The translations under genes were made by a program, and so were the position numbers. The notes beneath the pieces are model-generated. The model worked only from the letters and a program-made list of their open reading frames with translations, did no database searches and was not told the origin of the DNA. A DNA stretch of 64,000 nt, taken from assembly GCF_001969855.1 (NCBI RefSeq), contig NZ_MRBL01000006.1, positions 62,001 to 126,000 of the forward strand. The letters are read 5' to 3'. Position 1 is the first letter of the stretch. The number at the start of each line of letters is the position of its first letter. Shown piece after piece: positions 37,943-50,242 of the stretch. This stretch comes from Bacillus haynesii. Lineage in GTDB: Bacteria > Bacillota > Bacilli > Bacillales > Bacillaceae.

Positions 37943-38389
37943 CTATTCGGTCAATTTTTCAATCTGGCCCATCACATCGCTGATCTGCTGAGCGCTTTGC
38001 ACCAATTCTGACTGCTCCAGCTTCTCGACTGTTAATTTTCCTTCCTCAACACTTTTCAACACATCCTCAGCGCTTTTTTGCAGTGTTTCATTATGCTTCT
38101 CGATCGTGTTATGAATCTCGGCTGCGGCATCGGGAGGGGTTAATTCATTAAAATCGGCTGCAGCCTGCTGGATAGACTCAAGCTGAGTTTCCAGCTTTTC
38201 TTTTGCACCCGTGTCGTTTACAGCCTGTTCAGCCAAGGAAGGCGCCTCCTCCGCAAATGTCTTCACTTTTTGGATATAGCCGGCCGCTTCATTTGTATAG
38301 TTCAATCCGTCATTCACCTGATCAAGCATTCCGCATCCGCCCGCACCTAAAAGGCCCATTCCGGCAAGAACTATAAGAATTCTTTTCAT
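37943..38389 (-). CDS. yybP: YybP-like lipoprotein (DUF6376 type)
   Basis: Predicted lipoprotein of 148 residues with Cys19 in a Gly-rich lipobox (LGAGGCGML). The mature part is alpha-helical, with heptad-like patterns (EQAVNDTGAKEKLETQLESI, IEKHNETLQKSAEDVLKSVE). It resembles B. subtilis YybP, the gene that gave its name to the yybP-ykoY riboswitch, and here too lies behind that riboswitch. It follows the 36-residue peptide gene by 11 bases. Assignment of the symbol rests on similarity plus riboswitch context; function unknown. Confidence 0.7.
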   Translation of the reverse strand: MKRILIVLAGMGLLGAGGCGMLDQVNDGLNYTNEAAGYIQKVKTFAEEAPSLAEQAVNDTGAKEKLETQLESIQQAAADFNELTPPDAAAEIHNTIEKHNETLQKSAEDVLKSVEEGKLTVEKLEQSELVQSAQQISDVMGQIEKLTE

Positions 38390-38400
38390 TGTTTGCCTCC

Positions 38401-38511
38401 TTATCGTTTCTTTTTCATTTTTTCTTTCAAAATCGGAATTAACTTTTCTTTCACCAAAGGCAGACCTTTCTTCACCAATTCACGCTTCAGCCATTTCCCG
38501 AGCTTAGACAC
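38401..38511 (-). CDS. Very small cationic amphipathic peptide (36 aa)
   Basis: GTG start at 38511 with AAAGGAG eight bases upstream; the peptide begins MSKLGKWLKRELVKKGLPLV and ends KEKMKKKR. It has about 13 Lys/Arg and an i, i+3/i+4 pattern of Leu/Val/Ile, as in an amphipathic helix. There is no export signal. It is the first gene after the manganese riboswitch and lies 11 bases before the YybP-like lipoprotein, so both should respond to manganese. A longer reading from 38592 would start in the terminator and is unlikely. Confidence 0.6.
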   Translation of the reverse strand: MSKLGKWLKRELVKKGLPLVKEKLIPILKEKMKKKR

Positions 38512-38541
38512 GTCAGTCTCCTTTCCCTTTTGATAAAAATG

Positions 38542-38566
38542 AAAAAACTCCACCGATTTGGTGAAG
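38542..38566 (-). terminator. Second hairpin terminator in the riboswitch leader
   Basis: Minus-strand CTTCACC-aaatc-GGTGGAG followed by TTTTTT, 31 bases before the peptide start. Its 5' arm can also pair with the 3' arm of the first terminator (perfect 12-bp match), so the two hairpins compete. Confidence 0.65.
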
Positions 38567-38575
38567 TGGATAAAC

Positions 38576-38611
38576 AAAAAGACCTTCACCAAATCAGATT
38601 TGGCAAAGGTC
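38576..38611 (-). terminator. Expression-platform terminator of the yybP-ykoY riboswitch
   Basis: Minus-strand GACCTTTGCCAAATC pairs with GATTTGGTGAAGGTC around a single-base loop as drawn (a few base pairs open), followed by TTTTTG. Its 5' arm includes the 3' end of the aptamer, so ligand binding would free the transcript from termination. Confidence 0.8.
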
Positions 38612-38703
38612 TCGCTAACAATTAGATTGCCAGCAAAGCCGAGGATCTAGGACATCCCGTAATGACGACTTTACTGTGACAGCTACTCCCCTTTGGAGTA
38701 TTC
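38598..38703 (-). ncRNA. yybP-ykoY (Mn2+) riboswitch aptamer
   Basis: Minus-strand leader with the hallmark 5' element AAAGGGGAGTAGCTG, the mid hairpins (GTCATTAC region and CGGCTTTGCTGG) and the 3' element GCGAGACCTTTGCC. These are the two conserved internal-loop strands of the manganese-sensing yybP-ykoY class. It lies between a sigma-A promoter and the peptide/lipoprotein genes. Confidence 0.88.
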
Positions 38704-38718
38704 ATTTTTATTACTTTC

Positions 38719-38747
38719 ATTTTAAAGCACAAGGCTAATCCAGTCAA
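38719..38747 (-). promoter_or_regulatory. Sigma-A promoter of the riboswitch operon
   Basis: TTGACT (38747-38742) and TAAAAT (38724-38719) with 17 bases between them. Confidence 0.8.
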
Positions 38748-38788
38748 ATTCCTGCTGACCGGCTTATGAAAGAAATGCCCTGTCCGTA

Positions 38789-38817
38789 AAAAACACCTTC
38801 TTGGGAAAGAAGGTGGC
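38789..38817 (-). terminator. Terminator of the CxxC protein gene
   Basis: Minus-strand CACCTTC-tttcccaa-GAAGGTG followed by TTTTTT. A second, longer perfect hairpin (15-bp arms, 38826-38840 and 38849-38863) precedes it but lacks a T-run. Confidence 0.75.
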
Positions 38818-38899
38818 AATTGTTGACGAAATCCTAAAACGGTTTAAAGTTTTAGGATTTCGTTATCTTTTATAGGGGCTTTTTTTATATTGAATGATG

Positions 38900-39070
38900 T
38901 CATTTTTGCAAATGCTCTCTTATACAGCCTTCACATAAAATCAAGCCGTTGCTCTCCAAAAACCTTTTGACATGGACGAATCCTGATAGTCCGACAGGCT
39001 TGTCTATGTAATAAAACGTCTCGTCTTTTGATATTTGTTTTTTACACCTTTTGCAGGTTACATGACTCAT
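38900..39070 (-). CDS. Small CxxC...CxxC zinc-ribbon-like protein (56 aa)
   Basis: ATG at 39070 with AAAGGAG nine bases upstream; 56 residues. Two cysteine knuckles (CKRC at 6-9 and CEGC at 46-49) bracket a strand-rich middle (YYIDKPVGLSGFVHVKRFLE), which suggests one zinc site. Not recognised as a named family. It stands alone with its own terminator between the riboswitch operon and the GC-rich block. Confidence 0.65.
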   Translation of the reverse strand: MSHVTCKRCKKQISKDETFYYIDKPVGLSGFVHVKRFLESNGLILCEGCIREHLQK

Positions 39071-39141
39071 ATACTTTCTCCTTTCCTGTCACTGTCTTAA
39101 TAAAATGTTACTAAAGGTTGGGCGATTTTCCCACCGACAAT

Positions 39142-39170
39142 AAAAAAGCACCTTTTCGGGTGCTTTTTTT
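39142..39170. terminator. Bidirectional terminator (copy 1)
   Basis: AAGCACC-ttttc-GGGTGCTT hairpin with A- and T-runs on both sides; the core is identical to the copy at 39359-39383. Confidence 0.75.
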
Positions 39171-39174
39171 GTCA

Positions 39175-39358
39175 TCCCTTCAGCGTGATTGAAACCCCTT
39201 GCAGTCTAGAAGGCCGAGCATTGGGCGAACTTTCACAGGAGGTGATGACGCCGGCGTTCAGGCAGGACGCCTGGGCGGTTAGCCGCCGATCCTTCACCTA
39301 TTCGTGAGCACCGACGCGCAGGCCTGACAACGAATGCGAGGGTTTCTCGACACGCTGC
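39175..39358. other. GC-rich structured block of unknown nature
   Basis: About 185 bases clearly richer in G+C than its surroundings, lying between two copies of the same terminator. Contains hairpins GGCGT...ACGCC (39253-39271) and GGCGG-ttag-CCGCC (39274-39287) and further short stems. A 20-codon ORF follows AGGAGGTG at 39246, and an open minus frame of about 44 codons also exists; neither looks like a known protein. A small RNA, a repeat element or a gene remnant are all possible. Confidence 0.4.
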
Positions 39359-39383
39359 AAGCACCTTTTCGGGTGCTTTTTTA
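39359..39383 (+). terminator. Terminator (copy 2) at the end of the GC-rich block
   Basis: AAGCACC-ttttc-GGGTGCTT followed by TTTT on the plus strand, directly at the 3' end of the convergent P450 gene. Confidence 0.75.
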
Positions 39384-39384
39384 A

Positions 39385-40608
39385 TTAGTTAGGCGCCGTT
39401 TCCCCTGCTGTCTTCACCCGCAGACGGAAATGTTTCAAGCCGTACATGCTGCTGTCGGCCATCGGCACGATCGCAAGCTTTTCCATCGAGGAATACTGCT
39501 TTAAGAGCGCCTCAATGGCGATCGCCGCTTCCAGCCTCGCGAGCGGGGCGCCCAAACAGAAGTGGATGCCGTGCCCAAATCCGATATGCGGGTTCGGATG
39601 GCGGTGAATATCAAATTCGTGCGCCCTCTCAAATTTCGTTTCATCACGGTTGGCAGAGGCAAGGAAAGCGACCACACCTTCTCCTTTTTTCAAGCTCACT
39701 CCTCTGATTTCGGTATCCTGTTTAACGAAGCGCACGATCATCGGCGCTGGCGCCCGGAAACGGACGGCTTCCTCGACGGCCTGCGGAATCAGTTCAGGAT
39801 GCCTGGCGAGCTCGTTATACGCACCCGGTGTTTCGAGAATGCTGTAGACCGCATTTGAAACCAAATTCGTCGTCGTTTCATTCCCCGCCATCAAGAGCAG
39901 ATTGCAAAACGGAACCAATTCATCAGGGGAAAGCTTGTCCCCTTCTTGTTCGGCTTTGATCAAAAGCGAAATCAGATCATTGCCAAGATTTTGTCTTTTC
40001 TCTTCAATCATCTTTTCAAAAAATGCGGTCAGCTCTTCTTCGCCTTGATCCCTGATGTTTTTCCACTCATTCACATCTTCTGGCCGATCGCTCTTCGGCA
40101 GGCTGACCAACAGGTCGGACCATTCTTTGAAATGATGCTTATACACTGAAGGAACGCCGAGCAATTCCGAAATGACGATTACGGGCAACGGATATGAGAA
40201 ATCCTGTACAAGGTCGATCTCTTCCCTGCCGCGGACATCAGCGAGCAGTTCATTCGTCAGTTCGCGAATGCGCGGCTCCCACTCTTTCATGACGCGCGGT
40301 GTAAAAGCCTTGTTGACGATCGATCTGATTCTCGTGTGTTTCGGCGGATCCATGCTGATCATCGTTTTCGCAAACGTATTGCCAGTTTCAAGCTGAGGGA
40401 ATTGATTTGAAAAAAAGTCTTTGTCGCTGATCACTCTTTTGACATCTTCATAACGGAACACGCTCCACACTTTGCTGTCTTCATCATAGTGAATCGGTGA
40501 TTCGGTGCGCATTTTTTCATACCATGGAAACGGATCATACGGGTCTTGTTTGTTCTTTCCGTTAATCAGTGCTTTCTGAATGGGGTTTTGCTGTTTTGTT
40601 TGACTCAT
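39385..40608 (-). CDS. Cytochrome P450, CYP109 type
   Basis: Soluble heme monooxygenase of 407 residues. Visible are the I-helix oxygen-binding AGNETTTN near 242-249, the K-helix EAVR, and the heme-ligand loop FGHGIHFCLG with Cys351. The whole sequence resembles B. subtilis YjiB (CYP109B1), which hydroxylates fatty acids, terpenoids and steroids with outside ferredoxin partners. No redox partner gene is adjacent. It is divergent from a TetR regulator that probably controls it. Confidence 0.88.
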   Translation of the reverse strand: MSQTKQQNPIQKALINGKNKQDPYDPFPWYEKMRTESPIHYDEDSKVWSVFRYEDVKRVISDKDFFSNQFPQLETGNTFAKTMISMDPPKHTRIRSIVNKAFTPRVMKEWEPRIRELTNELLADVRGREEIDLVQDFSYPLPVIVISELLGVPSVYKHHFKEWSDLLVSLPKSDRPEDVNEWKNIRDQGEEELTAFFEKMIEEKRQNLGNDLISLLIKAEQEGDKLSPDELVPFCNLLLMAGNETTTNLVSNAVYSILETPGAYNELARHPELIPQAVEEAVRFRAPAPMIVRFVKQDTEIRGVSLKKGEGVVAFLASANRDETKFERAHEFDIHRHPNPHIGFGHGIHFCLGAPLARLEAAIAIEALLKQYSSMEKLAIVPMADSSMYGLKHFRLRVKTAGETAPN

Positions 40609-40747
40609 TCGCTTTCACTCCTTCGGTTGCTTGTCAGCTGATTCATGAAGTTCAATATGTTAGTTTTAAATTAAAAGATTCCACCTGACCATTCAACCAA
40701 CAAATGGCAAAGAAGTGTCGAAATAGTGTTTTGAGGAGGCGAATGAA

Positions 40748-41326
40748 GTGGCTGATAGCTACCGCGGGGACAAGCGGATCACAAAATCGAAAACAAACTT
40801 AAAAAAAGCCTTGTTTGAACTGCTTGCTGAAAAAGAATGGGGAAAAATCTCTGTACAGGATATTACGCAACGGGCAAACTTGAATCGAACGACATTTTAT
40901 CAGCATTATCAAGATAAAGACGATTTGCTTCATCAAAATATGAGAGACATGTTTGAAGCGATGAAAGAGGATATTTTTTCGCCGCTTGATATAGATTGCA
41001 GCGGGGAAAAGCCTGAAGCGTACTGGTATGTGCTGCGCTTTTATCAGCATTTACAACAGAACTGCGGTGATTTTGCGATTATTATCAACAGAAGATATGA
41101 GCTGAACATTAAGGAGCTGCTCAATGATTTTTGGAATGACAGCTTTTTGACAGGAATCAAAAAAACGGCAGCTGCTGATACTGACCGTTCAGTGCCTCTC
41201 GATATCCAGCGGCGGTTTGTGATTTCCGCCTTTGCGGGCACAGCCGCATGGTGGCTTGAAAACGGCATGCCTTTTCCGCCTGAATTGATGGCTGAATCGA
41301 TGATCAAGATGATCCAAAAAAACTGA
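40748..41326 (+). CDS. TetR/AcrR-family regulator
   Basis: 192 residues with an N-terminal TetR-type helix-turn-helix at about 10-58 (ISVQDITQRANLNRTTFYQH) and a C-terminal domain ending in a conserved FAGTAAWWLENGMPFPPE block common in a TetR_C subgroup. The GTG start at 40748 follows GAGGAGG. It is divergent from the P450 gene over a 139-base region, so local repression of the P450 is likely. No clear palindromic operator was picked out. Confidence 0.85.
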   Translation: MADSYRGDKRITKSKTNLKKALFELLAEKEWGKISVQDITQRANLNRTTFYQHYQDKDDLLHQNMRDMFEAMKEDIFSPLDIDCSGEKPEAYWYVLRFYQHLQQNCGDFAIIINRRYELNIKELLNDFWNDSFLTGIKKTAAADTDRSVPLDIQRRFVISAFAGTAAWWLENGMPFPPELMAESMIKMIQKN

Positions 41327-41332
41327 GCTCAA

Positions 41333-41369
41333 AAAAAGAGACAAAACGGGCGCTCCCGCTCTGTCTCTT
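41333..41369. terminator. Shared terminator of the TetR gene and the pur operon
   Basis: AAAAAGAGACA pairs with TGTCTCTT around a GC-containing loop between the convergent TetR gene and purD. Confidence 0.8.
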
Positions 41370-41375
41370 CACCTG

Positions 41376-44192
<2,817 letters not shown>

Positions 44193-44196
<4 letters not shown>

Positions 44197-44780
44197 TCCT
44201 TCTCACCTCTGCCATTTAGTTCAAGAAGCTCTTTGATTACTTCGGGATAAAGCTCATGCTCCAATTTGTGGATCTTTTTTTCAAGAGACGCGAGTGTTTC
44301 GCTTTTTTCAAGTTCAACGGCACGCTGGGCGATAATCGGACCGGTGTCCATGCCTTCGTCAACATAATGAACCGTGATGCCTGCCACTTTCACGCCTGCT
44401 CTGTACGCTTGTCCGATCGCGTCGATGCCGGGGAACGCCGGCAGGAGCGACGGATGGATGTTGATGATTTTATTCCGGTAAGCCGAAAGAAGCGTATCGC
44501 CGATCAGCCTCATATACCCCGCCAGGACAATCCATTCCGCTCCGTGGAGGCGGAGCTGTTCAACGATCACCTGTTCAAAAGCCGCTTTATTTTCGAATGA
44601 TTTCGGCTGGAATGCGAACGACGGGATTTCGGCTTTTTCCGCCCTTTCAAGCACTTTCGCATCGGGCTTGTCACAGACGACGAGGACGATTTCGGCATCC
44701 CAGTTCTCTTCTCTCATTCTTCTCTCGATCGCTTCAAAATTCGTTCCGCTTCCTGATGCAAATACCGCGAATTTTCTCAT
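44193..44780 (-). CDS. purN: Phosphoribosylglycinamide formyltransferase
   Basis: Transfers a formyl group from 10-formyl-THF to GAR. 195 residues; folate/catalytic region [12 protein letters not shown], then [15 protein letters not shown] with the catalytic Asn/His, and [14 protein letters not shown]. Overlaps purM by four bases and purH by four. Confidence 0.96.
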
Positions 44781-45817
44781 GAAAGACCGGCACCGCCAAA
44801 CACAACGCCGCTTCCGGCTTTTACTCTGCCGATGAGATAGGCTTTTTCACCGTTAGTTTCGAGCGTTTGGATTACGTCTGTCATATCCTCTTCTTTCACC
44901 GCAAGGACAAAGCCGATTCCCATATTGAAAACATTGAACATTTCCTCGGATTTCAGGCCGCCTTTCTCCTGAATGAACGGAAAGATAGGAGGGACGGGCC
45001 AGGAGCCGATGTCGATTTCAACACCAAGGCCATCGGGCATCATACGCGGCAGGTTTTCGATAAAGCCGCCCCCGGTCACGTGCGCCATACCGGCGATTTT
45101 GCCTGATTTCACCGCTTCAAGGACAGGCTTGACATAAATTTTCGTCGGCTCTAAAAGCTCTTCCCCAAGAGGCCGTTCAAAAGGTGTATACGTCTCATCA
45201 AGGTTCAGACCGGCATCTTCAAGAAGAACTTTCCGAACGAGAGAGAAGCCGTTGCTGTGAAGTCCGCTTGAAGAAAGTCCGATTAAAAGATGTCCTTCGC
45301 TGATGTTTTCGCCCGTAACGATGCCATCTTTTTCAGCAGCTCCGACCGAGAACCCGGCAATATCGTATTCATCCTCTGTATAAAGACCAGGCATTTCCGC
45401 CGTTTCTCCGCCGACAAGCGCTGATCCTGACTGTACACAGCCTTCTGCAACGCCTTTTACAATCTCTTCAATTTTGACGGGATCGGCTTTTCCGACCGCA
45501 AGATAATCGAGGAAGAACAGCGGCTCCGCTCCTTGAGCGAGCACATCGTTGACACACATAGCGACGGCATCGATGCCGATCGTGTCATGCTTGTCCATCG
45601 CAAAAGCGAGCTTCAGCTTTGTGCCGACACCGTCCGTTCCCGAAATCAGAACCGGCTGTTTGTACGGCAGTTCCGACAGGTCAAACATGCCGCCAAACCC
45701 GCCAAGACCGCCCATTGCGCCGATTCGCTTCGTTCTTTCCACATGTTTTTTCATTCGTTTTACGGCTTCATATCCGGCTTCGATATCAACCCCGGCGTTT
45801 TTATAGCTTTCAGACAA
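44777..45817 (-). CDS. purM: Phosphoribosylformylglycinamidine cyclo-ligase
   Basis: AIR synthetase; ATP-driven ring closure of FGAM. 346 residues: [19 protein letters not shown] at the N-terminus, [13 protein letters not shown] and GGETAEMPG in the middle. The TTG at 45817 is chosen because it gives the B. subtilis length and aligns with its N-terminus, with AAGGAG eight bases upstream; GTG at 45820 is the alternative. A 123-base gap containing a hairpin separates it from purF. Confidence 0.95.
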   Translation of the reverse strand: MSESYKNAGVDIEAGYEAVKRMKKHVERTKRIGAMGGLGGFGGMFDLSELPYKQPVLISGTDGVGTKLKLAFAMDKHDTIGIDAVAMCVNDVLAQGAEPLFFLDYLAVGKADPVKIEEIVKGVAEGCVQSGSALVGGETAEMPGLYTEDEYDIAGFSVGAAEKDGIVTGENISEGHLLIGLSSSGLHSNGFSLVRKVLLEDAGLNLDETYTPFERPLGEELLEPTKIYVKPVLEAVKSGKIAGMAHVTGGGFIENLPRMMPDGLGVEIDIGSWPVPPIFPFIQEKGGLKSEEMFNVFNMGIGFVLAVKEEDMTDVIQTLETNGEKAYLIGRVKAGSGVVFGGAGLS

Positions 45818-45865
45818 CACAATCACTCCTTATTCCGCGCTTGTCCATTCGTGATATTCAAAATC

Positions 45866-45901
45866 AAAAGAGCAGCCGCGCATCGCTTCTGCTGCCCTTT
45901 A
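45866..45901 (-). terminator. Intercistronic hairpin between purF and purM
   Basis: Minus-strand AAAGGGCAGC pairs with GCTGCTCTTTT around a 14-base loop. A short T-containing tail makes it terminator-like inside the operon. Confidence 0.5.
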
Positions 45902-45940
45902 TTCATTTCAGCAGGCCAGGCGCTTCAAGCGCCGCCCGGT

Positions 45941-47371
45941 TTATTTTGTCAAAACGGCTTCTTTCACGTGAGGAAGAACAGTATCCTGATAAATTTCGGT
46001 CGGGTATTTTCCTGTAAAGCAGGCCATGCACTGGCCGCAGTTTTCGCCTTCATACTGTCTTCCGATCCCGGAAAGGAGTCCTTCAATGCTCAAGAATGAT
46101 AATGTGTCGGCGCCGATTTCCTGACGGATTTCTTCCACTGAATGAGAGGAAGCGATCAGTTCTTCGTGCGTCGATGTGTCAATTCCGTAAAAGCACGGAT
46201 GGGCAATAGGCGGGGAACTGATTCTGACGTGCACTTCCGTCGCTCCGGCTTCGCGCAACATCGTTACAATCCTGCGGCTCGTCGTGCCTCTCACAATGGA
46301 ATCGTCCACCATGACGACGCGCTTGCCTTCAACGACCCCGCGGACGGCTGACAGCTTCATTCTCACGCCCTGCTCCCTGAGCGCCTGTGACGGCTGAATG
46401 AACGTTCTGCCGACATAGCGGTTTTTGATCAGTCCGAGTTCGTAAGGAATTCCCGTCGCTTCCGCATAGCCGATCGCCGCTGAAATGCTTGAATCCGGAA
46501 CGCCTGTTACCACATCTGCTTCAATGCCTGACTCTTCGGCGAGCTTTTTGCCGAGATTCTTTCTCGCGCTGTGAACGTTAATGCCGTCAATATTGCTGTC
46601 AGGCCTTGAGAAATAAATGTACTCCATGCTGCAGATCGAGCGGTTGATGTTGATGGAAAACCGCTCTGACTTCATGCCTTCATCATTGATGATCAGCATC
46701 TCGCCCGGTTCTACATCGCGCAGATATGTTGCGCCGACCACATCAAACGCACACGTTTCAGAAGCGACAACGTACGCGTCGCCGAGCATTGCGACGGATA
46801 GCGGTCTGAGTCCGTTCGGGTCAAGCGCCACGATCATTTCCTTTTCCGTCATGATCAGGAAAGCATAAGCGCCTTTCAGCATGGAAAGAGCGTTTTTGAT
46901 CTGATCTTTCAGCTCGAAGTGACCGCTTCTTTTAATTAAGTGGGCGAGCACTTCCGTATCAGAAGACGTTTGAAAAATGCTGCCCTGGTTTTCAAGCTGC
47001 TGTTTCAGCTGAGTGGCGTTCACTAAGTTTCCATTGTGCGCAAGCGCAAGACTGCCGTTGTTTTGCGAATGGAAAAGGAACGGCTGGACGTTTTCGAAAC
47101 CGCCGCCGCCCGCTGTTGCATAGCGGACATGGCCGATCGCTCCTTTTCCTTTCACCTTTTTGAGCTCGCCGTTTTGAAAAACTTCAGTAATCAGCCCCTG
47201 GCCTTTGTGGGAGGACATTTTTTCGCTGTCTGTCGCGACGATGCCGGCGCCCTCCTGGCCTCTGTGCTGAAGGCTGTGAAGGCCGTAGTACGTAATTTGC
47301 GGTGCTTCTTCATGCCCCCAAATCCCAAATACGCCGCATTCTTCATTTAAGCCTTTGATTTCAGCAAGCAT
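45941..47371 (-). CDS. purF: Amidophosphoribosyltransferase
   Basis: Committed step of purine synthesis: PRPP plus glutamine to phosphoribosylamine. 476 residues; an 11-residue propeptide ([11 protein letters not shown]) precedes the catalytic Cys12 (CGVFGIWGH), as in the B. subtilis enzyme. PRPP motif [13 protein letters not shown] near 345 and C-terminal cluster cysteines ([10 protein letters not shown]) are visible. The start overlaps the purL 3' end, so the ATG at 47371 is preferred to 47425. Confidence 0.97.
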   Translation of the reverse strand: MLAEIKGLNEECGVFGIWGHEEAPQITYYGLHSLQHRGQEGAGIVATDSEKMSSHKGQGLITEVFQNGELKKVKGKGAIGHVRYATAGGGGFENVQPFLFHSQNNGSLALAHNGNLVNATQLKQQLENQGSIFQTSSDTEVLAHLIKRSGHFELKDQIKNALSMLKGAYAFLIMTEKEMIVALDPNGLRPLSVAMLGDAYVVASETCAFDVVGATYLRDVEPGEMLIINDEGMKSERFSININRSICSMEYIYFSRPDSNIDGINVHSARKNLGKKLAEESGIEADVVTGVPDSSISAAIGYAEATGIPYELGLIKNRYVGRTFIQPSQALREQGVRMKLSAVRGVVEGKRVVMVDDSIVRGTTSRRIVTMLREAGATEVHVRISSPPIAHPCFYGIDTSTHEELIASSHSVEEIRQEIGADTLSFLSIEGLLSGIGRQYEGENCGQCMACFTGKYPTEIYQDTVLPHVKEAVLTK

Positions 47372-49575
47372 GGGATAGCTCCTTTCCATGCGCTTTCGAG
47401 CTCTTCTGTCTGCGCATGAATCCATTGTTGTCCTTCCTGGCTTTGAACAGCAAGCGCGCTGTCTGACGTTACCTCGCCGATGAGATCGGCATCTTTGACA
47501 AGCTTTTCGAACGCTTCTTGATGCTCTTTTTTCACAGAGACGATAAACCGTGATTGTGTTTCGCTGAATAACAATGCAGGTTCGCCTGCAAGCGTCACAT
47601 TGGCGCCGAGCCCTTGAGAAGATATGACGCTTTCCGCCAGCGCCACGCCGATGCCGCCTTCTGAGACGTCATGCGCCGATTGAACGAGACCGGTGCGGAT
47701 CGCTTTCAGAAGCGCTTTTTGACGCAATTGTTCGACTTCCAAGTCAATGGCAGGCGCTTTGCCGTAAATCTTTCCTTCGGTCAGTTTTTGCAGCTCGCTT
47801 CCGGCGAACTCAGGGAATGTTTCGCCGATGACATAAATCAAATCGCCCGCTGCTTTAAAGTGCTGTGTCGTAATATGTTCCGTATCTTCGATCAGTCCGA
47901 CCATTCCGATGACAGGCGTCGGGTAGATCGCGCTTCCGTTTGATTCGTTGTAAAGAGAGACGTTTCCGCCGATGACCGGTGTGCTGAGCACGTTGCACGC
48001 CTCGCTGATCCCGTCTGCCGCTTTTTCAATCTGCCAGAAAATCTCCGGCTTTTCAGGATTTCCAAAGTTGAGGTTATCCGTAACGGCTAGCGGTTCTGCT
48101 CCGGAGCAGACGATATTGCGGGCTGCTTCTGCGACAGCGATTTTCCCGCCCTTTTCCGGATCGAGGTACAAGTAGCGGGCATTGCAGTCCGTTGTCATGG
48201 CAAGCGCCTTTTTCGTGCCGCGAATCCTGAGGACGGCTGCATCAGAGCCCGGTGCGACAACCGTGTTCGTCCTGACCATGTAGTCATATTGGTCATAAAC
48301 CCATTCTTTGCTCGCAATGGTCGGCTGCTTTAGCAGCTCAAGAAGCGTTTCTTTCGCATCTTCGACTTTTGGTGCAGGGACGTCTGTTTCAAGGAACTCT
48401 TTGTAATAAGCCGGTACTTTTGACGGCTTATGGTAAACGGGCGCTTCCTCTGCAAGCGCATCGACCGGAAGCTCGGCAACCATTTCCCCGTTGTGGAAAA
48501 GGCGCAGCATCTTGTCATCTGTCACATGACCGACAGCCACAGCTTCAAGATCGTACTTGTCAAAAATATCGATGATTTCCTGTTCGCGGCCGCGTTCGAT
48601 GACCAAAAGCATGCGCTCCTGGGATTCTGAAAGCATCATTTCGTACGGCGTCATCCCTGTTTCGCGCTGCGGAATCAAGTCAAGGTTCATCTCGATGCCC
48701 GATCCGGCTTTGGATGCCATTTCCGCGCTGGAACTTGTCAGTCCTGCCGCACCCATGTCCTGAATACCGACCAAGGCGTCTGATTTAATGACTTCCAGAC
48801 ACGCTTCAAGAAGCAGCTTCTCCATGAACGGATCGCCGACTTGCACGGCCGAGCGCTTTTCTTCTGATTGGTCAGACATTTCTTCTGAGGCGAACGTTGC
48901 ACCGTGGATACCGTCGCGCCCCGTTTTCGCGCCGACGTACATGACGGTATTGCCGACGCCTTTCGCCTGCCCTTTTTTAATATCTTCATGGTTGATCAAA
49001 CCGACACACATCGCGTTGACAAGCGGATTGCCTTCATAGCAGCTGTCAAACTGAACTTCCCCGCCAACGGTCGGAATGCCGATGCAGTTGCCGTATCCGG
49101 CAATGCCCGCGACTACTTCTTCAAACAAGTACTTCACACGCGGTGAAGTGAGTTCGCCAAACCGGAGAGAGTTCAAAACAGCGATGGGACGCGCGCCCAT
49201 TGAAAAGACGTCGCGGATGATGCCGCCCACACCCGTTGCAGCTCCCTGGTACGGCTCAATCGCTGACGGATGGTTATGCGATTCGATTTTGAAGACAACC
49301 GCCTGATTGTCGCCGATATCGACGATTCCTGCGCCTTCCCCTGGTCCTTGCAGGACGCGTTCGCCTTTTGTCGGGAACTTTTTCAGGATCGGCTTGGAAT
49401 TTTTGTAGCTGCAGTGCTCTGACCACATGACCGAAAAAACCCCGATTTCCGTATAGTTTGGAAGCCTTCCGAGAATCGATTCAATCATGGCAAACTCGTC
49501 ATCGCTGACACCCATTTGCTGATAGAGTTTCTCTTCCTTAATTTGTTCTTGACTTGGTTCAAGCAGTAGCGACAT
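47347..49575 (-). CDS. purL: FGAM synthase subunit PurL
   Basis: Large synthetase subunit of the PurLQS complex making FGAM from FGAR, glutamine and ATP. 742 residues with two AIRS-like halves; [17 protein letters not shown] near 50, [21 protein letters not shown] near 90, and [13 protein letters not shown] near 260. Overlaps purQ upstream by 17 bases and purF downstream. Confidence 0.97.
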   Translation of the reverse strand: MSLLLEPSQEQIKEEKLYQQMGVSDDEFAMIESILGRLPNYTEIGVFSVMWSEHCSYKNSKPILKKFPTKGERVLQGPGEGAGIVDIGDNQAVVFKIESHNHPSAIEPYQGAATGVGGIIRDVFSMGARPIAVLNSLRFGELTSPRVKYLFEEVVAGIAGYGNCIGIPTVGGEVQFDSCYEGNPLVNAMCVGLINHEDIKKGQAKGVGNTVMYVGAKTGRDGIHGATFASEEMSDQSEEKRSAVQVGDPFMEKLLLEACLEVIKSDALVGIQDMGAAGLTSSSAEMASKAGSGIEMNLDLIPQRETGMTPYEMMLSESQERMLLVIERGREQEIIDIFDKYDLEAVAVGHVTDDKMLRLFHNGEMVAELPVDALAEEAPVYHKPSKVPAYYKEFLETDVPAPKVEDAKETLLELLKQPTIASKEWVYDQYDYMVRTNTVVAPGSDAAVLRIRGTKKALAMTTDCNARYLYLDPEKGGKIAVAEAARNIVCSGAEPLAVTDNLNFGNPEKPEIFWQIEKAADGISEACNVLSTPVIGGNVSLYNESNGSAIYPTPVIGMVGLIEDTEHITTQHFKAAGDLIYVIGETFPEFAGSELQKLTEGKIYGKAPAIDLEVEQLRQKALLKAIRTGLVQSAHDVSEGGIGVALAESVISSQGLGANVTLAGEPALLFSETQSRFIVSVKKEHQEAFEKLVKDADLIGEVTSDSALAVQSQEGQQWIHAQTEELESAWKGAIPCLLKSKA

Positions 49576-50242
49576 GAGTTTCCCTCCAATTTTTCACGAT
49601 AGATTGAAACAGTTTAAGACCGTCGGCGCTTCCGAGCAGAGAATCGACTGCGCGTTCAGGGTGAGGCATCATGCCTAATACATTGCCTTTTTCATTGACG
49701 ACGCCTGCAATATCGGCGACGCTTCCGTTAATATCCGTTCCGTATGTGAAAGCGATTTGATTGTTTTCTTTTAATCCGGCAAGCGTTTCTTCATCACAGT
49801 AGAAGTTTCCTTCACCGTGAGCGACCGGAATCGTGATGGATTCGCCTTTGCCGTAGGAAGATGTAAAAAGCGTTTCATTGTTTTGGACGATCAGTTCAAC
49901 CGGACGGCAGATAAATTTCAAATCTTTGTTTCGTCTCATTGCGCCCGGCAAAAGACCGAGCTCCTGCAAAATTTGAAATCCGTTGCAGACGCCGAGCACC
50001 GGCTTCCCTTCTTCAGCCGCTTTTTTGACGGCCGGCATAATGTTTGCGAAGCGGGCGATCGCGCCGCATCTTAAATAATCACCGTATGAGAATCCTCCCG
50101 GAATGAGGACACCGTCATATTCATCAAGACTTGTTTCTGTATGCCAGACGTATTCAGCTTCTTCGCCAAGCTCATCCTTAATCGCGTGGAACATATCGAT
50201 ATCGCAGTTTGAGCCAGGCAGCACAATCACCGCAAATTTCAC
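49559..50242 (-). CDS. purQ: FGAM synthase glutaminase subunit PurQ
   Basis: Class I glutamine amidotransferase feeding ammonia to PurL. 227 residues: [12 protein letters not shown], nucleophile cysteine in GVCNGFQIL (about residue 86) and catalytic His/Glu in MMPHPERAV. Overlaps purS by four bases. Confidence 0.97.
   Translation of the reverse strand: MKFAVIVLPGSNCDIDMFHAIKDELGEEAEYVWHTETSLDEYDGVLIPGGFSYGDYLRCGAIARFANIMPAVKKAAEEGKPVLGVCNGFQILQELGLLPGAMRRNKDLKFICRPVELIVQNNETLFTSSYGKGESITIPVAHGEGNFYCDEETLAGLKENNQIAFTYGTDINGSVADIAGVVNEKGNVLGMMPHPERAVDSLLGSADGLKLFQSIVKNWRETHVATA

Noticed and set aside
38622..38819. A 65-codon minus ORF as a protein gene
   Set aside because: It covers the promoter and aptamer of the yybP-ykoY riboswitch, which explains the conserved sequence better.
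38826..38863. CRISPR-like or invertible element from the perfect 15-bp inverted repeat
   Set aside because: It is a single hairpin next to a terminator, with no repeated spacers and no recombinase gene nearby.
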